This document shows, in pieces, positions 35,665-44,861 of a stretch of 64,000 nt of DNA. The notes below the pieces were generated by a model. That model was not told the origin of the DNA, searched no databases, and saw nothing but the letters and a program-made list of their open reading frames with translations. Location: positions 1 to 64,000 of the IMG/VR virus record IMGVR_UViG_3300025133_000040, one strand, 5' to 3'. The position numbers were made by a program, and so were the translations under genes. Position 1 is the stretch's first letter. Each line of letters opens with the position of its first letter. Source of the stretch: a virus.

Positions 35665-37561
35665 TAGCATAGTCATAATCAGTAGTCTCTCTTTCTTTTT
35701 TGGTGTTTTGGAGAATGTCTCCAAACTCTAAAATTTCTTGTATGCCCATAATCTTGTCCAACAAGGCGATGCCTAGAATGTCTAGCTTGACCATGCCTAA
35801 GGCTTCCAGGTCATTCATTTCCATTCCGGCTACGAGCATCTTCTTTTTAGTATCATACACCATAGGGCAGTACTCTTCAAGCGGTTCTGGTGAGATAATA
35901 ACACCAGCAGCGTGCTTAGACTGGATGATTTTCGTCCCTTCCAACCGCATAGCTTGCTCAAAACGAGGCCCTAACTCGCCTGTCACGTTGCCGTTTTCAT
36001 CAATGCCGACTCCCCACTCAGCAAAATCCGCTGGTTTTTCCTCTAAGGCGAAGCGAATTAAGGAAGAATCGCCAGTTTCCTCCTTCATTTCCTGAAGTTC
36101 GCCCGCTACTTTGGCGGGGTCTGGAATTAATTTAGTGATACGATTAATGTCGTCGTTACTTAGGTCTGCATATGCCTTGAACACATCCTTTACCGCAGCA
36201 CGACCTTGCATTGTCTGGTAGGTAATCATTTGGCTAACCTTGTCGTCGCCGTACCTGTCCTTAATGTGCTGAATTACTTCCTCTCGCTTAGCAACGGGAA
36301 CGTCCATATCAATATCAGGTAGGGAGATATTATCCTCTGTATTTCTACCCTCGTTGTAGAACCTTTCAATCAGCAAACCATAAGGAATCGGGTCTACCTG
36401 TGTGATGCCAATGAGGTAAGAGATAAGACAGCCTGCGGCTGACCCACGTCCAGGTCCAGCCAACCAACCCTTATCCCTAACGAAGTTAACAATGTCTTGA
36501 CAGATTAGGAAGTACCCAGATAGGTCTGCCCCCTCAAAAATGTCAAGCTCTTTCTTAACTCGGTCGGCGTACTCTTGGTGCTTGTGTTCTGGAACCTTGC
36601 CTGCGATTAGTTTGGCCCAGCCCTCACGACATAATTGCCGTAGATACAGGTTGCTATCCATGCCGTTGGGGCAAGGAAAAGGAGGCAGGATGGGCTTCCT
36701 AGTAATTTTGAAGTCCTCAATCTTAGCATCAAGCTCCAGAGTGTTTGCCAGTTCTTCCTCAGTGTGTCCGTACTCTATCATTTCCTCGTACGAGGGGATG
36801 TGAAAGCGGTCTGAGTTGAAGAAGCAGTTAAGTTGAAACTCAGGCTTCTTGCCGTTGCGTAGGTTGGTCCCCATACCACGACACAGAAGGATGTTCTGGT
36901 CGGGTGCTTGGTCCTGAGTCGCATAGTGAGCATCGGGCGTTGCTATCACAGGGATTCCTGTTCTGCGCCCCACCTCGCGTACCATCTCAGTCACCTTACG
37001 TTGTAGTGGCTCATAGTCCGCTAAATACAACTGTGTTTCAAGGTAGAAGTTTCCCTTGCCGAACGCCTCTTGCATTTCCAGAGCTAGTCTAACACCAGCA
37101 TCCATGCCTGAGCTAATCAGCATGTTGGCTAGGCATGAGCCTAGGTGCCCACTAAAGCCTATGATGTTACCATCTAGGTATTCTTTTAACTGTTCAAACG
37201 ACAGGCGAGGGCGACGGTAGAAGTGGTCGGGGTGGTTAGATGCTGAGGTAATCTTAATCAGCTTCATCCAGCCCTTGTAGTTCTTACACAGAACAGGGAG
37301 GTGGGACATTTTAGAGTTCTCTGGTTTCTTGACAGAGGCATCTAGCTTAGAAATGTAAAGCTCGCAACCCAGAATAGGCTTCTTACCTGCGTCCCTCATA
37401 GCTTTAGAGAATTGTACCACACCGCTCACAGAACCATGGTCTGTTAGGGCACAGCTACCCGCATCAATAGCCTCAATACGTGCCGCCATCTGCTCAGGCT
37501 GAGCTAGGCCATCCAGAAGAGAGAAATGTGAGTGGCAATGGAGGGGGGTGTACTTTTTCAT
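35657..37561 (-). CDS. dnaE: DNA polymerase III alpha, N-terminal part (split)
   Basis: A 634-residue protein equal to the first half of DnaE. The PHP domain is at residues about 1-210: LHCHSHFSLLDG, ALTDHGSVSG, LGCELY and ATPDAHYATQ keep the metal ligands, so it may be an active phosphatase/exonuclease. The palm follows with GRGSAAGCL (about 378), SLPDIDMDVP (about 411-420; the two catalytic Asp) and VKLDILG (about 589-595; the third Asp). It ends shortly after this. With the other half (561 residues) the total matches a full alpha subunit. Start overlaps the HNH gene stop (ATGA). Confidence 0.9.
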   Translation of the reverse strand: MKKYTPLHCHSHFSLLDGLAQPEQMAARIEAIDAGSCALTDHGSVSGVVQFSKAMRDAGKKPILGCELYISKLDASVKKPENSKMSHLPVLCKNYKGWMKLIKITSASNHPDHFYRRPRLSFEQLKEYLDGNIIGFSGHLGSCLANMLISSGMDAGVRLALEMQEAFGKGNFYLETQLYLADYEPLQRKVTEMVREVGRRTGIPVIATPDAHYATQDQAPDQNILLCRGMGTNLRNGKKPEFQLNCFFNSDRFHIPSYEEMIEYGHTEEELANTLELDAKIEDFKITRKPILPPFPCPNGMDSNLYLRQLCREGWAKLIAGKVPEHKHQEYADRVKKELDIFEGADLSGYFLICQDIVNFVRDKGWLAGPGRGSAAGCLISYLIGITQVDPIPYGLLIERFYNEGRNTEDNISLPDIDMDVPVAKREEVIQHIKDRYGDDKVSQMITYQTMQGRAAVKDVFKAYADLSNDDINRITKLIPDPAKVAGELQEMKEETGDSSLIRFALEEKPADFAEWGVGIDENGNVTGELGPRFEQAMRLEGTKIIQSKHAAGVIISPEPLEEYCPMVYDTKKKMLVAGMEMNDLEALGMVKLDILGIALLDKIMGIQEILEFGDILQNTKKERETTDYDYANV

Positions 37562-38217
37562 ACGTAGGTATCGCTCTTTCTAATGTTGTCGGCAGCCCAC
37601 AGGGGTTGCAGGTTTGTATAGTGAAAGCATTGCCTCTGTTGTTCGGGGTCTGTAAGGTCGAACGACGCGCATGGCCGTATGTGGTCGATGTGCCAATCGC
37701 CGTGATTGCTCCAAGACATACCTTCTGTAAATCTTTCTGCTAGGTAGTCTTTAGCGAAAGATATAGAGCATCCGACCAACGCAACTACAGACTCACTCTT
37801 GTATTCTTTTTTAATGCGCCCCGTGAAGGAGCTTCGCAGTATGGCGGTCAGTCTATATTCGGGGTCGTTTTTATACCTATCTCTCTGTAGTTTTCTTCTT
37901 CGTTTTTTATACTTGCTTGTCTGTTTGTATGCCTTGTGGGATGCGAGGTTGTCACTATACCACTTCCTGCTTTTGTCTTTTAATCTTTCTTTGTTCTCGG
38001 CGTAATATCTTCTATTCCTCTCTTTAATTTTTTCTATGTTCTTCTCTCTGTATATTTTACCTTGCTTGTGTATTTTTTTCCTGTTCTTATCCTTATATAT
38101 CTTACTAGATATGGCCACACAAGACCTACATACGTAGTAAAGCCCATCTTTATTAGCTGATTGTTTGCAAAATTCCCTAAGCTCTTTCTCAAGCTTACAC
38201 TTGGTGCAAGTTTTCAT
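37558..38217 (-). CDS. HNH endonuclease, free-standing
   Basis: A 219-residue protein. A zinc-ribbon-like N-terminus (CTKC, residues 3-6; CRSC, about 30-33) is followed by a long basic helical region full of Lys, Arg and Tyr (KERNRRYYAENKERLK and similar repeats), then an HNH site near the C-terminus with DWHIDHIRPCASFDL and HYTNLQPLWAADNIRKSD. This is the layout of phage HNH nucleases related to endonuclease VII/homing types. It lies just before the polymerase gene, a common insertion place. Confidence 0.75.
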   Translation of the reverse strand: MKTCTKCKLEKELREFCKQSANKDGLYYVCRSCVAISSKIYKDKNRKKIHKQGKIYREKNIEKIKERNRRYYAENKERLKDKSRKWYSDNLASHKAYKQTSKYKKRRRKLQRDRYKNDPEYRLTAILRSSFTGRIKKEYKSESVVALVGCSISFAKDYLAERFTEGMSWSNHGDWHIDHIRPCASFDLTDPEQQRQCFHYTNLQPLWAADNIRKSDTYV

Positions 38218-38426
38218 ATTTTAATATCCAAGTTAACATCGTCAACAGAAAAATAGTACGGACCTGGACCATTTTTACCAAGCTGCATTACTGGACCGCT
38301 ATATACAGTTATGCCGGTAGGATACATACCAGACTTTAGGTAAAATTCATCAATCTCTTTTTGAATAGCTATACGAATGTTCCTTTCGTATTCTCTCGTT
38401 AGGTTTGATAATTTTGATATGTCCAT
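38214..38426 (-). CDS. Small hypothetical protein
   Basis: A 70-residue protein with a helical N-terminal half (KLSNLTREYERNIRIAIQKE) and a beta C-terminal half. No motif recognised. It overlaps both neighbours by one to four bases, so it is a true member of the operon between the exported protein and the HNH nuclease. Confidence 0.5.
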   Translation of the reverse strand: MDISKLSNLTREYERNIRIAIQKEIDEFYLKSGMYPTGITVYSGPVMQLGKNGPGPYYFSVDDVNLDIKI

Positions 38427-38953
38427 TATTTCATCTTCCTTAGTTCTTCTAGCGTTCCTTGAAATATCACAATGCCATTTATGAGGCCGTTTTCCAGCAT
38501 CGCTTCAAACGGATTCTTCTCTAACTTGGCGACGGGGGGCTTCATTAGCTCTTGCCTATGTTCTTTAGCAAGGAACTCCCTCTCAATAATCTCTACATCC
38601 TCTTGTGTCCACGACTCAGATACTATCTTACATCTTATATCTCTAATATGTTTACCGTCCATCCACATTACTCGGTAGCGATATACGTCGGAACCTAAGA
38701 CCCTTATAGGTATCTGGTTTTTACTCTTTATCAGTCTCCATGCTATCACATGGTACATACGTTTTTCCCACCGCTTGCTTTCTTTATAGAAAATCATCTG
38801 GTCGAAGACAAGTCGGCCCTCGTCGTCATAGAAATGATTAATCTCAATCTTATCAACCACCTCTTGTAGTATTGTACCATGAAGGGGGCTGGGGTCAAGA
38901 GCAAATGAAACATTTGCCCACAAAAGAATCGCTAAGAAGAAGAACGCTCGCAT
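38426..38953 (-). CDS. Exported protein with signal peptide
   Basis: A 175-residue protein with a clear Sec signal peptide: MR, a hydrophobic core (AFFFLAILLWANVSF) and a likely cleavage site before LDPS (after residue 18 or 19). The mature part is charged, with a beta region and helices and no recognised motif. An exported protein in a replication operon is unusual; it may act in the periplasm or envelope, for example in superinfection exclusion. Confidence 0.6.
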   Translation of the reverse strand: MRAFFFLAILLWANVSFALDPSPLHGTILQEVVDKIEINHFYDDEGRLVFDQMIFYKESKRWEKRMYHVIAWRLIKSKNQIPIRVLGSDVYRYRVMWMDGKHIRDIRCKIVSESWTQEDVEIIEREFLAKEHRQELMKPPVAKLEKNPFEAMLENGLINGIVIFQGTLEELRKMK

Positions 38954-39226
38954 TTAGAGCCCCCATTGGTCTTCCAAATCCTCCGCTTCGGCCTGTCTAC
39001 GCAACAGGTCATAAAACTGTGCCGCTGCTTTACAGTAGCCATCCTTGTAGTCGTCGGTCTTTAGGTTGTCTACGTCGAGGATAACATACTGAAGGCACTC
39101 CCACAGCATAGGTTGCTCCTCTTTAATTTGTAGATACCTTTCAACTTGCCAGTCCACACCGCCGTGGCTCATTGAGTTGAGGGCGCTTTCAAGGGTTTCA
39201 AATGTGACTTCCGGTAGATATGTCAT
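38954..39226 (-). CDS. Hypothetical helical protein
   Basis: A 90-residue acidic protein with helices (FETLESALNSMSHGG, CKAAAQFYDLLRRQAEAE). No recognised motif. It begins two bases after the stop of the nuclease gene and abuts the exported-protein gene, so it is part of the same transcript. Confidence 0.5.
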   Translation of the reverse strand: MTYLPEVTFETLESALNSMSHGGVDWQVERYLQIKEEQPMLWECLQYVILDVDNLKTDDYKDGYCKAAAQFYDLLRRQAEAEDLEDQWGL

Positions 39227-39228
39227 GC

Positions 39229-40290
39229 TTACTCCGTTGAGCCAGGGGCTTTGTACTTGGTGAAGTCATGCCCCTCACGAGTCATGTGCTTCATAATCGT
39301 GTCTACGTCACGATGTTTAAAGGTTAGTTCAAGCTGCTCACACTGTGTCATGCACTCACCATTGTTTTTATGGATAGGAGTTACAGTAGTATCCTCAAAA
39401 GTCTCTTTAGCAAACTGACAAAAGCGACAAGGGCGAAGCCAGGGCTTAACAGACCTGTCGTGCTTGACTAGGCCAGGACGTTCCATTGTTTGCATTTCAA
39501 GAATCTGCTTACGCAGTCTCTCTAGTGTGTCAGCAATGTCCTTGCGCTCAAAGAACAAAGACACAGCCTTTTCCTTGTCGTTCACATAGAAGATAGTGAC
39601 CGTCAGGGTTTCCAAGTCTGGGAACAGCTTGTATGCGGCATACTGATAGAGCCTAAGCTGAATGTCAACCATTAGGTCGGAGTACTCTTTGCGCTGACCA
39701 GTACCCCAGTCCTTTCGCTGGCCGGTTTTCCAGTCAACAATCTCGTAGTGACCAGGGCCAACCTCTGTAATGAGGTCAATGGTGCCCCTGGCAAATACGG
39801 TTCCCTTCATAATATCTCCGCACACTTCGTACTCGTAGTCTGCCCACTCACTAGGAAGTGGAAATTCAAACTGAGCCTCTGGTTGCACGATTTTAAGCTT
39901 GCGAGGGTCGTATAAGCCGTCCTTGTAATCTAGGAACGCCCATGTCCAGGTGTGGCAGTCAATACGGTCAGCATCTTGCCAGTTGTGGTGGTCAAAAGCT
40001 TTTGTGTAGTAGTCGTACACCTTGTCAACCAAGTCGTCAACGTCAATCTTATAAACGTCTGCCGTTACCTCACCAAGAAATTCGTCATCAAAATAAGTAT
40101 CTTCGCCGTTTTGCTGTGCAAGCTTAGCACACGCTAGAATTTCAAGGGCCTTGTGACAAATGGTTCCCTTGTCGGCTTTCATATTTGAGGGGCCTTCCCA
40201 GCCCAGTACGTATTCACCTACCATTTTTAGCTCGCACATCTTTTTGCCCGAAAGCATAGATGAGCGGATATAAGTTACGGGTAAGCCCAT
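39229..40290 (-). CDS. PD-(D/E)XK nuclease of the RecB/Cas4 type
   Basis: A 353-residue nuclease. The core site is GTIDLI (about 168-173, Asp) and EIVDWKTGQ (about 182-190, D-W-K), the RecB/Cas4 motif. One Cys near residue 19 and a C-terminal group CRFC plus CMTQC (about 290-325) match the four-Cys arrangement that holds an iron-sulfur cluster in Cas4/AddB nucleases. Phage versions act with recombinase and helicase in end processing; the RecA-like gene is in the same operon. Confidence 0.75.
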   Translation of the reverse strand: MGLPVTYIRSSMLSGKKMCELKMVGEYVLGWEGPSNMKADKGTICHKALEILACAKLAQQNGEDTYFDDEFLGEVTADVYKIDVDDLVDKVYDYYTKAFDHHNWQDADRIDCHTWTWAFLDYKDGLYDPRKLKIVQPEAQFEFPLPSEWADYEYEVCGDIMKGTVFARGTIDLITEVGPGHYEIVDWKTGQRKDWGTGQRKEYSDLMVDIQLRLYQYAAYKLFPDLETLTVTIFYVNDKEKAVSLFFERKDIADTLERLRKQILEMQTMERPGLVKHDRSVKPWLRPCRFCQFAKETFEDTTVTPIHKNNGECMTQCEQLELTFKHRDVDTIMKHMTREGHDFTKYKAPGSTE

Positions 40291-40298
40291 TTAGGTCT

Positions 40299-41141
40299 CT
40301 ATTCTGTTAAGTTTTCAGGAGCATCAATCCAGCCAGCCTCGACAAGAGCCTCACCAACTGCGTTCATTTGTTCTAGTAGATTCATCTTATGGTTGTCAAT
40401 CACCCAGTCGAACTTCGACCAGTCAAACTCGTCCTTGTCTAATGCCGTCTCACTAGGGTGCTGGTCCTGCCCCTCGTAAATATCTCGGGTCAGTCGCATT
40501 ACCTTGCCCCCTGCCTTCTGGATTGCCTCAACCTCATTAGGGAAGCGACAGTCAGTAATCAGGGCTACGAGTGGTTGCTCGATTTCAATGCGTCGGATAG
40601 TGGCGTCGGCCCATACGTTATGGTACATCTTACGGAACACCTCAGTACCCACGTACTGCATGACTTCACGAGCGGTCATGGTTCCCGGCGCATGATAAGT
40701 CATCCCTAAACTATCTAGGGTTTTCTTTCCATCAATTGTGTTCCACACGTCTGCTGTGGCAACCCCAGGCATGTCCTCCCACTTTAGGTGCGTAGCACTG
40801 TTCTTCTGCTCGTCAGTACCATAGCACTGTTCACGAGTTAGGCCAAGCACGTTCACGCACACGTCTTGCTTTAGCGTGTCTGCAAAAGAGTAGCACTTGA
40901 TATAGGGGTCTAGATAGTGGGCCTTGAAGTTGTACATCGCATCGTCAACACGCTCCAAGTCGAGAATACCTGCGCTGTCTTCTTGTCCTAGGAGGTCTGT
41001 AATTTGAATCTTACCCTCTGGGGTAACGGCTACAGAACCCTTCACTATTTGTAGTGCTCTTAGCTCCCTGGCTATCAACTGATTAGCTGCTGAGTTTTTT
41101 CCAGCTTGCTTCTTACCGCTGAATCCTAGAATTTTAGTCAT
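40299..41141 (-). CDS. Deoxynucleoside monophosphate kinase
   Basis: A 280-residue P-loop kinase. The Walker A motif is GKKQAGKNS (residues 8-16), modified as in phage dNMP kinases (T4 gp1 type). TDCRFPNEVEAIQKAGGKV (about 194-212) is the characteristic NMP-kinase strand and loop, preceded by REVMQYVGTEVFRK. It would phosphorylate dNMPs made by the thymidylate synthase and dCMP deaminase pathway. It overlaps the primase gene by eight bases. Confidence 0.8.
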   Translation of the reverse strand: MTKILGFSGKKQAGKNSAANQLIARELRALQIVKGSVAVTPEGKIQITDLLGQEDSAGILDLERVDDAMYNFKAHYLDPYIKCYSFADTLKQDVCVNVLGLTREQCYGTDEQKNSATHLKWEDMPGVATADVWNTIDGKKTLDSLGMTYHAPGTMTAREVMQYVGTEVFRKMYHNVWADATIRRIEIEQPLVALITDCRFPNEVEAIQKAGGKVMRLTRDIYEGQDQHPSETALDKDEFDWSKFDWVIDNHKMNLLEQMNAVGEALVEAGWIDAPENLTE

Positions 41142-42309
41142 ACAAGTACGCTCCGTAAATATCTAATTGACTTAAGTATGGGTCAACGAACGCTCTTAGG
41201 TCTGGTGCTGATAGCTTACCTATGTCGTTGCCGTCTGGGGTTGCACCTATTATATTATATATATTACCACATTTGGTCTTCACATCTTCAATGAGAGTTC
41301 TACCGCCCTCATCATTGTCACCTATTACAAGTATACATAGAGCGCCGCTCTTGTCAAGTAATATTTTCTGCCCATCTTTGAGAGAGCTTCCGAAAACGGC
41401 TACGGAATTATGCACCCCAGCCTCTTCTAGCCTCCAGACATTGCCAGGGCTCTCCACGACGACGACAAGGCCGCTCTTTTTAATATGTCTCTTAGCGTAC
41501 CAAAGGTTGTAGAGGTGGTTGTCAGTCTTTAGCGTTTCACTATGCTTCCACTTGGGGTATCTCTTACACTCTCCAGAGGGGTTGTGATAGCCTTTACACT
41601 TCTCACACTCTGGATTAGTGCTACGACCACTACATCCCACCATGTAGCTATGCCACTCGTCGTAAACAGGTACTACCGTACGAGTATAGAATGGCTTTGT
41701 GGGGTCCGCACAGTAGCCAACGTCGTACTTTTCTAAGACTTCCTCACTATAAGGAGGGTCTAGGTTTAGATAGTAGGGAGACGGGATTCTAATGCCACTA
41801 TTTCGCACTTCTTCCCTACTAGGACCAGAGTCAACAACCTCGCTTTGCCGTTTCTTAGTTGCCAACCTAGAAATAAACCGTCGTCTTTCTTCTTGCTCGT
41901 CGCTAGTGTCAATATCATAGTTCTTTTTATTGACAAAGGCAGAGCACCACTCAACAGCCTCTCCAAACGACACTGTATCGTCACCCTTAGTCTCCCAATT
42001 GTATTCACAATGAGAAAGAACCCCCCGAATAAACCCTATAGGGCTATTGCAGAATACCTCTTGGCATTGTCTGGTATTACACAGCCAGTTTCCACGGTTT
42101 GAGTGACCGTCGTGAAAAACATTTAATGCGCTACCATTGTCACCGCCGTGAACAGGGCAGCAACCCACATACATCCTGTTTGTGCGGTACAAATCCAGGT
42201 TAAAGTACTGAACGACACGCTCAAAGTTATCAATAATATCATAGCCCAAGGCCAACAGCTTGGCTTGTGGCCATTTATTGGAATGGTATTCTTCCTTCGT
42301 CCTCGTCAT
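41134..42309 (-). CDS. dnaG: DnaG-type DNA primase
   Basis: A 391-residue primase. The N-terminal zinc-binding domain shows GCCPVHGGD (about 49-57) and CNTRQC (about 76-81). The TOPRIM domain has LVVVVESPGNVW (about 275-290; Glu) and VIGDNDEGG (about 325-333; D-x-D), needed for primer synthesis. A second CxxC plus Cys (CEKCKGYHNPSGEC) sits between them near residue 235, an added zinc knuckle not usual in DnaG. The helicase gene lies upstream in the transcript and overlaps it by 35 bases. Confidence 0.85.
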   Translation of the reverse strand: MTRTKEEYHSNKWPQAKLLALGYDIIDNFERVVQYFNLDLYRTNRMYVGCCPVHGGDNGSALNVFHDGHSNRGNWLCNTRQCQEVFCNSPIGFIRGVLSHCEYNWETKGDDTVSFGEAVEWCSAFVNKKNYDIDTSDEQEERRRFISRLATKKRQSEVVDSGPSREEVRNSGIRIPSPYYLNLDPPYSEEVLEKYDVGYCADPTKPFYTRTVVPVYDEWHSYMVGCSGRSTNPECEKCKGYHNPSGECKRYPKWKHSETLKTDNHLYNLWYAKRHIKKSGLVVVVESPGNVWRLEEAGVHNSVAVFGSSLKDGQKILLDKSGALCILVIGDNDEGGRTLIEDVKTKCGNIYNIIGATPDGNDIGKLSAPDLRAFVDPYLSQLDIYGAYLYD

Positions 42310-43750
42310 CGCCGTCTTCCCTCAATGTTAAGTTATTTCGTACAGCACCTTCGTCAAGCTCAAAGCGGGTTTCACCCTCTAAGATTTGAGCACACCACCC
42401 CTTAACTTGCACGTTGATGTAGTTACCGTCCTCAATTCCACCGCCATGACGAGTCACCACAGGGCACAGCTTGTGTGTCCCGTTTTCTTCTGGGTCGTCA
42501 GACAATTCTTCTGGAGATTTCTTCTTAAAGATTGTGAAATTACTACACAGCCAGATGATTCTGTCGGAACCGGAAGCGGCCCCTGTTCCCTCGTCTTTAA
42601 TGCCGTCACGATTCAACTGCATCAGAGACAAGATAGGAACGTCGTAGCGAACAGCAAAGTTGTGCAGGCCGGTCATCATAAAGCCTAGCAACTGATACTC
42701 TTTTAGGTCTGCGCTGACGCCTTTAGAGTCCATGAGCTTAAGATAGTCGTAGAAGATAACACAGTCGTTAGCTTTTCCGTTCTCGTCGAGTCCAACCTCT
42801 TTAACAATCCACCTTCTAATCAGTGCTAGAATTTCCTCAAAAGGCATACCGGCCACAGATTTGTGGAAATAAGGTGCAGCCTTGAGTTTCTTGGCACCCT
42901 CCATAGCTTTCTGGAATGACTCGGGTTTTTGGCCAAACTTACCTGTCTCAATGTCGTTAATGCCTACGCCACTAAGCATAGCAAGAGAGCGAGCAAGGTG
43001 GTCTTCCTTGCGCATTTCCGTATCAAGGTTGAGTACTGGTAGACCATGAGTACTAGCGATATGATAGCCCATATTATCCGTTAGGAGGGTCTTACCTGTC
43101 TTAGGACGAGCGCCAATCATATTGACCGTACCTCGACGCAAGCCGCCGCCAATGCACTCGTCATAGCGAGGGAACCCTGTGGAAATACCAATCTGTTCAA
43201 CTGGATTATCGGCTAGGTGTTGAAGAAATTCCTCTGCACCATCACCTAAGACCTCTGGTTCGTTGTCGTTGTCGTTTAGCAGGGAGGTAAAGTCGAAGAT
43301 TGTGTCTTCTGCAATGCCTAGAATCTGAGCAACTGGTTCATCTCCCTTGACGTGCATCAGCTTGTTCTGTGCGTCACCAAGTTGAGAGTGCAGCAGCCTT
43401 GTAACTTGAAGCTTGCGAATCTTCGCAGCAAATGCTCTAACATTGCGTAGCTCAACAGGGAAATTCATAATGGCTTCTAGATAGCCACCTTCTGTTTTTT
43501 CAGTAAACAGGTCAGCAACACCCATCTCGTGTGCGGCAGAGTGGACAGAGGGCAGGTCAATCTTGCGGGTGTCATCGTTCTCCATAATTCGCGCTAAACA
43601 TCCGTAGAGCACAGAGTTGAAGGTCTCTGTAAAGGTATCTGCCTGCAAAATATCCGCAATGTCGTAGTAGGCATCGGAACCATGTCGGCAAATACCAGCC
43701 AAGACAGCACGCTCCGCTGCCTTATCACTTAAAATCTTAGTAGTTTTCAT
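42275..43750 (-). CDS. dnaB: DnaB-like replicative helicase
   Basis: A 491-residue replicative helicase. The N-terminal domain (about 1-130) has the DnaB pattern ERAVLAGICRHGSDAYYDIA. The RecA-like motor has Walker A GARPKTGKTLL (about 213-223), LNLDTEMRKED (about 245, Walker A-linked acidic residue), VIFYDYLKLM (about 340, Walker B) and LSLMQLNRDG (about 370). It works with the adjacent primase at the fork. Confidence 0.87.
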   Translation of the reverse strand: MKTTKILSDKAAERAVLAGICRHGSDAYYDIADILQADTFTETFNSVLYGCLARIMENDDTRKIDLPSVHSAAHEMGVADLFTEKTEGGYLEAIMNFPVELRNVRAFAAKIRKLQVTRLLHSQLGDAQNKLMHVKGDEPVAQILGIAEDTIFDFTSLLNDNDNEPEVLGDGAEEFLQHLADNPVEQIGISTGFPRYDECIGGGLRRGTVNMIGARPKTGKTLLTDNMGYHIASTHGLPVLNLDTEMRKEDHLARSLAMLSGVGINDIETGKFGQKPESFQKAMEGAKKLKAAPYFHKSVAGMPFEEILALIRRWIVKEVGLDENGKANDCVIFYDYLKLMDSKGVSADLKEYQLLGFMMTGLHNFAVRYDVPILSLMQLNRDGIKDEGTGAASGSDRIIWLCSNFTIFKKKSPEELSDDPEENGTHKLCPVVTRHGGGIEDGNYINVQVKGWCAQILEGETRFELDEGAVRNNLTLREDGDDEDEGRIPFQ

Positions 43751-44371
43751 CTATTTTCCTCTTGTCGCACACCTATTACACACATATCTCCACTCTTTTT
43801 CCATCGCGTCATAGTGTAACATCTCCCCACCAACCCTGAATACCCTATTGCACTTATGACAGTTAATTTCTACGCCCTCATAATCCTCTCTTCTCTCTGC
43901 CGGGGCCGCGCCATTACACACTGGGTCCACCTTCTTCTGCCAAGCAGTATCTTCCTTGGCGGTGTTGCTAAATTCGTCAATATCGAATTTGTTTACTTCG
44001 TCTATGTCTTCTCTGTTGTTTGGCATGGTCTCTGTACGACCCTGTGCCTGACCCCTAGTATCTCCAGGCTTTAAGACCCTTGGCCTCTTATTCTTTCGGG
44101 TAGTAGGCCGCTGCTTCAGCTTAGGTTTTGGCGTTTCTTCTCCTGGTATTATAATACGACTTGGCTTGGAGTCAACCCTTTTATTCCTATTTTGTTTACG
44201 CTTGCTGCCGGGCTTCTTCTTGCCCGTAGGTCTTGCTGGTGCCCCTGGTTCTGCCCCACCTAGCCCCTCCATCAGCTTCATCTTCTCAGCCGGTGTTAGG
44301 GTGTCTAGTGTGTTTAGTATGTCAGCCGCAGTAATCTTACTGGGTTTTCTTTTCTGTTTTCTTTTAGCCAT
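43751..44371 (-). CDS. Basic protein with C-terminal zinc ribbon
   Basis: A 206-residue protein. The N-terminal 110 residues are very basic and low in complexity (RKQKRKPSK, KKKPGSKRKQNRNKR, RPTTRKNKRPR), as in nucleic-acid binding tails. The C-terminus has CHKC (about 171-174) and CNRC (about 198-201), a zinc ribbon. It lies directly before the helicase and could load or regulate it, but I do not recognise the family. Confidence 0.55.
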   Translation of the reverse strand: MAKRKQKRKPSKITAADILNTLDTLTPAEKMKLMEGLGGAEPGAPARPTGKKKPGSKRKQNRNKRVDSKPSRIIIPGEETPKPKLKQRPTTRKNKRPRVLKPGDTRGQAQGRTETMPNNREDIDEVNKFDIDEFSNTAKEDTAWQKKVDPVCNGAAPAERREDYEGVEINCHKCNRVFRVGGEMLHYDAMEKEWRYVCNRCATRGK

Positions 44372-44861
44372 GTTTGTTCTCCGAAACTTTAGCGATTTGA
44401 TTATCTTTCAGACTACCGGCCAAAGCTTGAAGGTGTTTTGATAAACCGTCGAGTCTAGCCTTCCTTTGCTCTGCATAGTCTTTTATTTGTATGATTTTAG
44501 CGACGACTGAGTTTTCCTTGGCGACCGCACTCATTTTGAACTCATGCGAACCAAACAGGTCTTTGATTATTCTTAGGTTGGTTGATGTTGTGCCGTATTC
44601 GTTGAGTTTTGCCTTACACCAGAGCACACGAGAGCTTTCCTTGTTCATCGCCCTGGTGAGATACCATCCGTACTGCAATAATCTATAAGATATTTCAGCA
44701 CACCCAGTGGGAGTTAGCTTAGCAAGGGCATTTCTAGGCATGTTAAGGTACTCGTCCAACTCAATCTCCATGCCGGGAGGTGCGGCAGCAGGAAGGCACA
44801 GGGCCTTTTCATAGTCGTCCAGGGCATCCTGTATAAATTGCATGTCTTCATTAACATTCAT
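44364..44861 (-). CDS. Hypothetical helical protein in the recombination operon
   Basis: A 165-residue, mostly helical, Ala/Leu/Lys-rich protein with no recognised motif. The C-terminal half could form a coiled coil (IIQIKDYAEQRKARLDGL). It overlaps the neighbours by eight to eleven bases, so it belongs to the RecA-to-helicase transcript. A recombination mediator role would fit the position but cannot be shown. Confidence 0.5.
   Translation of the reverse strand: MNVNEDMQFIQDALDDYEKALCLPAAAPPGMEIELDEYLNMPRNALAKLTPTGCAEISYRLLQYGWYLTRAMNKESSRVLWCKAKLNEYGTTSTNLRIIKDLFGSHEFKMSAVAKENSVVAKIIQIKDYAEQRKARLDGLSKHLQALAGSLKDNQIAKVSENKHG

Noticed and set aside
41240-41275. AT-rich stretch in the primase gene as a replication origin
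   Set aside because: Fully coding and no repeated binding sites or palindromes are seen around it.
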